A stretch of 64,000 bases of DNA from Nitrosomonas oligotropha. GTDB lineage: Bacteria > Pseudomonadota > Gammaproteobacteria > Burkholderiales > Nitrosomonadaceae. The notes beneath the pieces are model-generated. The model did no database searches, was not told where the DNA came from, and worked only from the letters and a program-made list of their open reading frames with translations. The position numbers and the translations under genes are program-made. Shown here piece by piece: positions 62,888 through 64,000 of the stretch. The stretch is taken from assembly GCF_009833085.1 (NCBI RefSeq), contig NZ_QRBZ01000031.1, forward strand, positions 1 through 64,000. Reading direction: 5' to 3'. Each line of letters starts with the position of its first letter. Positions within the stretch are counted from its first letter, which is position 1.

Positions 62888-64000
62888 CTACGCGAACAAT
62901 TCGCGATCGCGAATCTTCCGGGCGTCGGTGTAGTCCTCGTCCCACCAGGGTTTCTCGCCGGGATTCCGCGGCGGTCTGGCAAGCACGAATTGTTTCCTGG
63001 CTTTCTTGGCTTCCTGTTGTGCCACGCGGAAATGGTGGTGGTCAAAAATGCGCAGCGCCTCAATCATGTAGGAGACGGCAATGCGGCGGTCGCGAATCAG
63101 CAGGAGGTTTTCCCCGTTCTTGAGGTCCGCCGGTGAGGAAAAGTTGTACGAGCCGAGATAAACCCGGGCGCTCGGTTGATCGAAGTCAATGACAACGAAT
63201 TTGTGGTGCATGCGGATGCCGCTGCCGCCTGACGGTTCGGCGGAGAACGGCTCAGGGATGTTTTTTGTCAGTGCGGAAGGAAATACGGGGGCGATATTGC
63301 CGTTTGGTTTTTGCAAATCGAGACCGCCGACTTTGCGGTCGGAAATACCATACACAAAGATGTCCGCGTTACTGGTCACATTGGTGATTGCATCGAGAAT
63401 CGGCCCGGGCGTCTGGTACAGGAACGCCAGCGAATAGAACAGCGACGATGTTGTCTTGCCGCCGATGTCGTTAGCCACCGTTTGCAATAGCGCGTTCGAC
63501 TTGTTGTGGGGTGAAAATGCCACGCGCGCATCGATCTTCGTCAGCCCCAGATCGTTCCATTGCGCCGATGCCGCGCCAGCGAAATCTTTCGGTTTCTGCG
63601 ACCAATAACCCTCAAACGCCGTCAGGAATGGTTTAATCGCACTAGCTCCTTGCAGAATCATGGCGTTATTCGATTGCACGAAAAAACCGCGCCAGCTGAA
63701 ATTGGTCGAGCCGCATACGGCCTTCTGAATACTGGGGCCGTCGGCCACGATGATTTTATTGTGCTGGAGCGACAGCATGTGCTGCCGTTTCACGTTTTCC
63801 GCACCTGCCGAGACTGTGAGCCGCTGTGCCGCGAGATTTTCACTGGCGTCATCTTCGCCGTGTTCCTGGCTGTCGTCGATGATGATCTTCAAACGCTTGC
63901 CGAGTTTCTCCAGGCGCGTCAGAACGCCGGGTTCGTTGAGATCGTAAGCGATTACGCGAACCTGAGCCTGTGGGTCGGCAATGGCCTGATCGAGTACTTC
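62888..64000 (-). CDS. Phospholipase D-family protein, N-terminus outside the window
   Basis: At least 370 residues are encoded, and the frame stays open through the last base, so the start lies beyond 64000. Two HKD motifs are complete: HNKIIVADG followed by GSTNFSWRG, and HHKFVVIDFD followed by GSYNFS. Two such motifs form one active site in phospholipase D, cardiolipin synthase and PLD-type nucleases. No membrane segment appears in the visible part; the C-terminal tail is charged. Substrate unknown. Confidence 0.85.
   Translation of the reverse strand, partial: EVLDQAIADPQAQVRVIAYDLNEPGVLTRLEKLGKRLKIIIDDSQEHGEDDASENLAAQRLTVSAGAENVKRQHMLSLQHNKIIVADGPSIQKAVCGSTNFSWRGFFVQSNNAMILQGASAIKPFLTAFEGYWSQKPKDFAGAASAQWNDLGLTKIDARVAFSPHNKSNALLQTVANDIGGKTTSSLFYSLAFLYQTPGPILDAITNVTSNADIFVYGISDRKVGGLDLQKPNGNIAPVFPSALTKNIPEPFSAEPSGGSGIRMHHKFVVIDFDQPSARVYLGSYNFSSPADLKNGENLLLIRDRRIAVSYMIEALRIFDHHHFRVAQQEAKKARKQFVLARPPRNPGEKPWWDEDYTDARKIRDRELFA

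Noticed and set aside
1-64000. CRISPR arrays, tRNA or rRNA genes and complete insertion sequences
   Set aside because: I looked for regular direct repeats with spacers, cloverleaf sequences and transposase frames with flanking repeats and saw none; only the integrase remnant remains.

Overview
The window reads as ordinary chromosome of a Gram-negative betaproteobacterium, most likely a Nitrosomonas-type ammonia oxidiser. That assignment is an inference. It rests on hopanoid genes, a regulatory PTS without sugar permeases, a metX-metW pair, a purM / AI-2E / hda / HAD order, and moderate GC with AT-rich intergenic gaps. No ammonia-oxidation gene lies in the window and no rRNA, tRNA or CRISPR array was seen.

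Layout. 0.7-6.7 kb: a tight four-gene operon (zinc-ribbon regulator with a dead GGDEF domain, processive family-2 glycosyltransferase, TolC-like protein fused to a TIM-barrel domain, HlyD-type adaptor) that looks like an uncharacterised envelope-spanning polysaccharide synthesis and export machine. A cluster of three consensus DnaA boxes and an ABC-F gene (yheS) follow. 9.0-23.6 kb: flagellar genes, with fliE-fleR-fleS on the minus strand and fliFGHIJK-fliLMNOPQR on the plus strand; a sigma-54-type promoter precedes fliK. 23.8-25.7 kb: a 637-residue Ala/Glu-rich coiled-coil protein. 26.1-30.3 kb: acyl-AMP ligase, SDR epimerase, acyl carrier protein and serine-palmitoyltransferase-like enzyme, the core set of bacterial ceramide synthesis. 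30.5-42.5 kb: a secreted orphan, a peptidoglycan-binding lipoprotein, hopanoid genes hpnH-hpnB-hpnM, then rsmB, a DUF3108 protein, purN and purM on the minus strand, a papain-family protease, a candidate 25-residue membrane protein with its own terminator, and an HpnO-type aminotransferase. 42.5-50.6 kb: AI-2E family permease, hda, a HAD phosphatase and tamAB (tamB carries a frameshift). 50.7-52.5 kb: a small accessory patch with a toxin-antitoxin pair, a HEPN protein and the remains of a phage-type integrase. 52.6-64 kb: lysS, a LuxR-type regulator, a GAF-GGDEF diguanylate cyclase, EIIA-HPr-EI, metX-metW, a ferritin-like protein, an acyl-CoA thioesterase, and a phospholipase D-family gene cut by the window edge.

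Two themes join the genes. The first is building the envelope surface: polysaccharide export, sphingolipids, hopanoids and TamAB. The second is switching between motile and sessile life: flagellum, FleSR, GGDEF proteins and the polysaccharide operon. The most promising uncharacterised systems are the 0.7-6.7 kb operon and the ceramide-type cluster. All assignments come from reading motifs; no database search was run.
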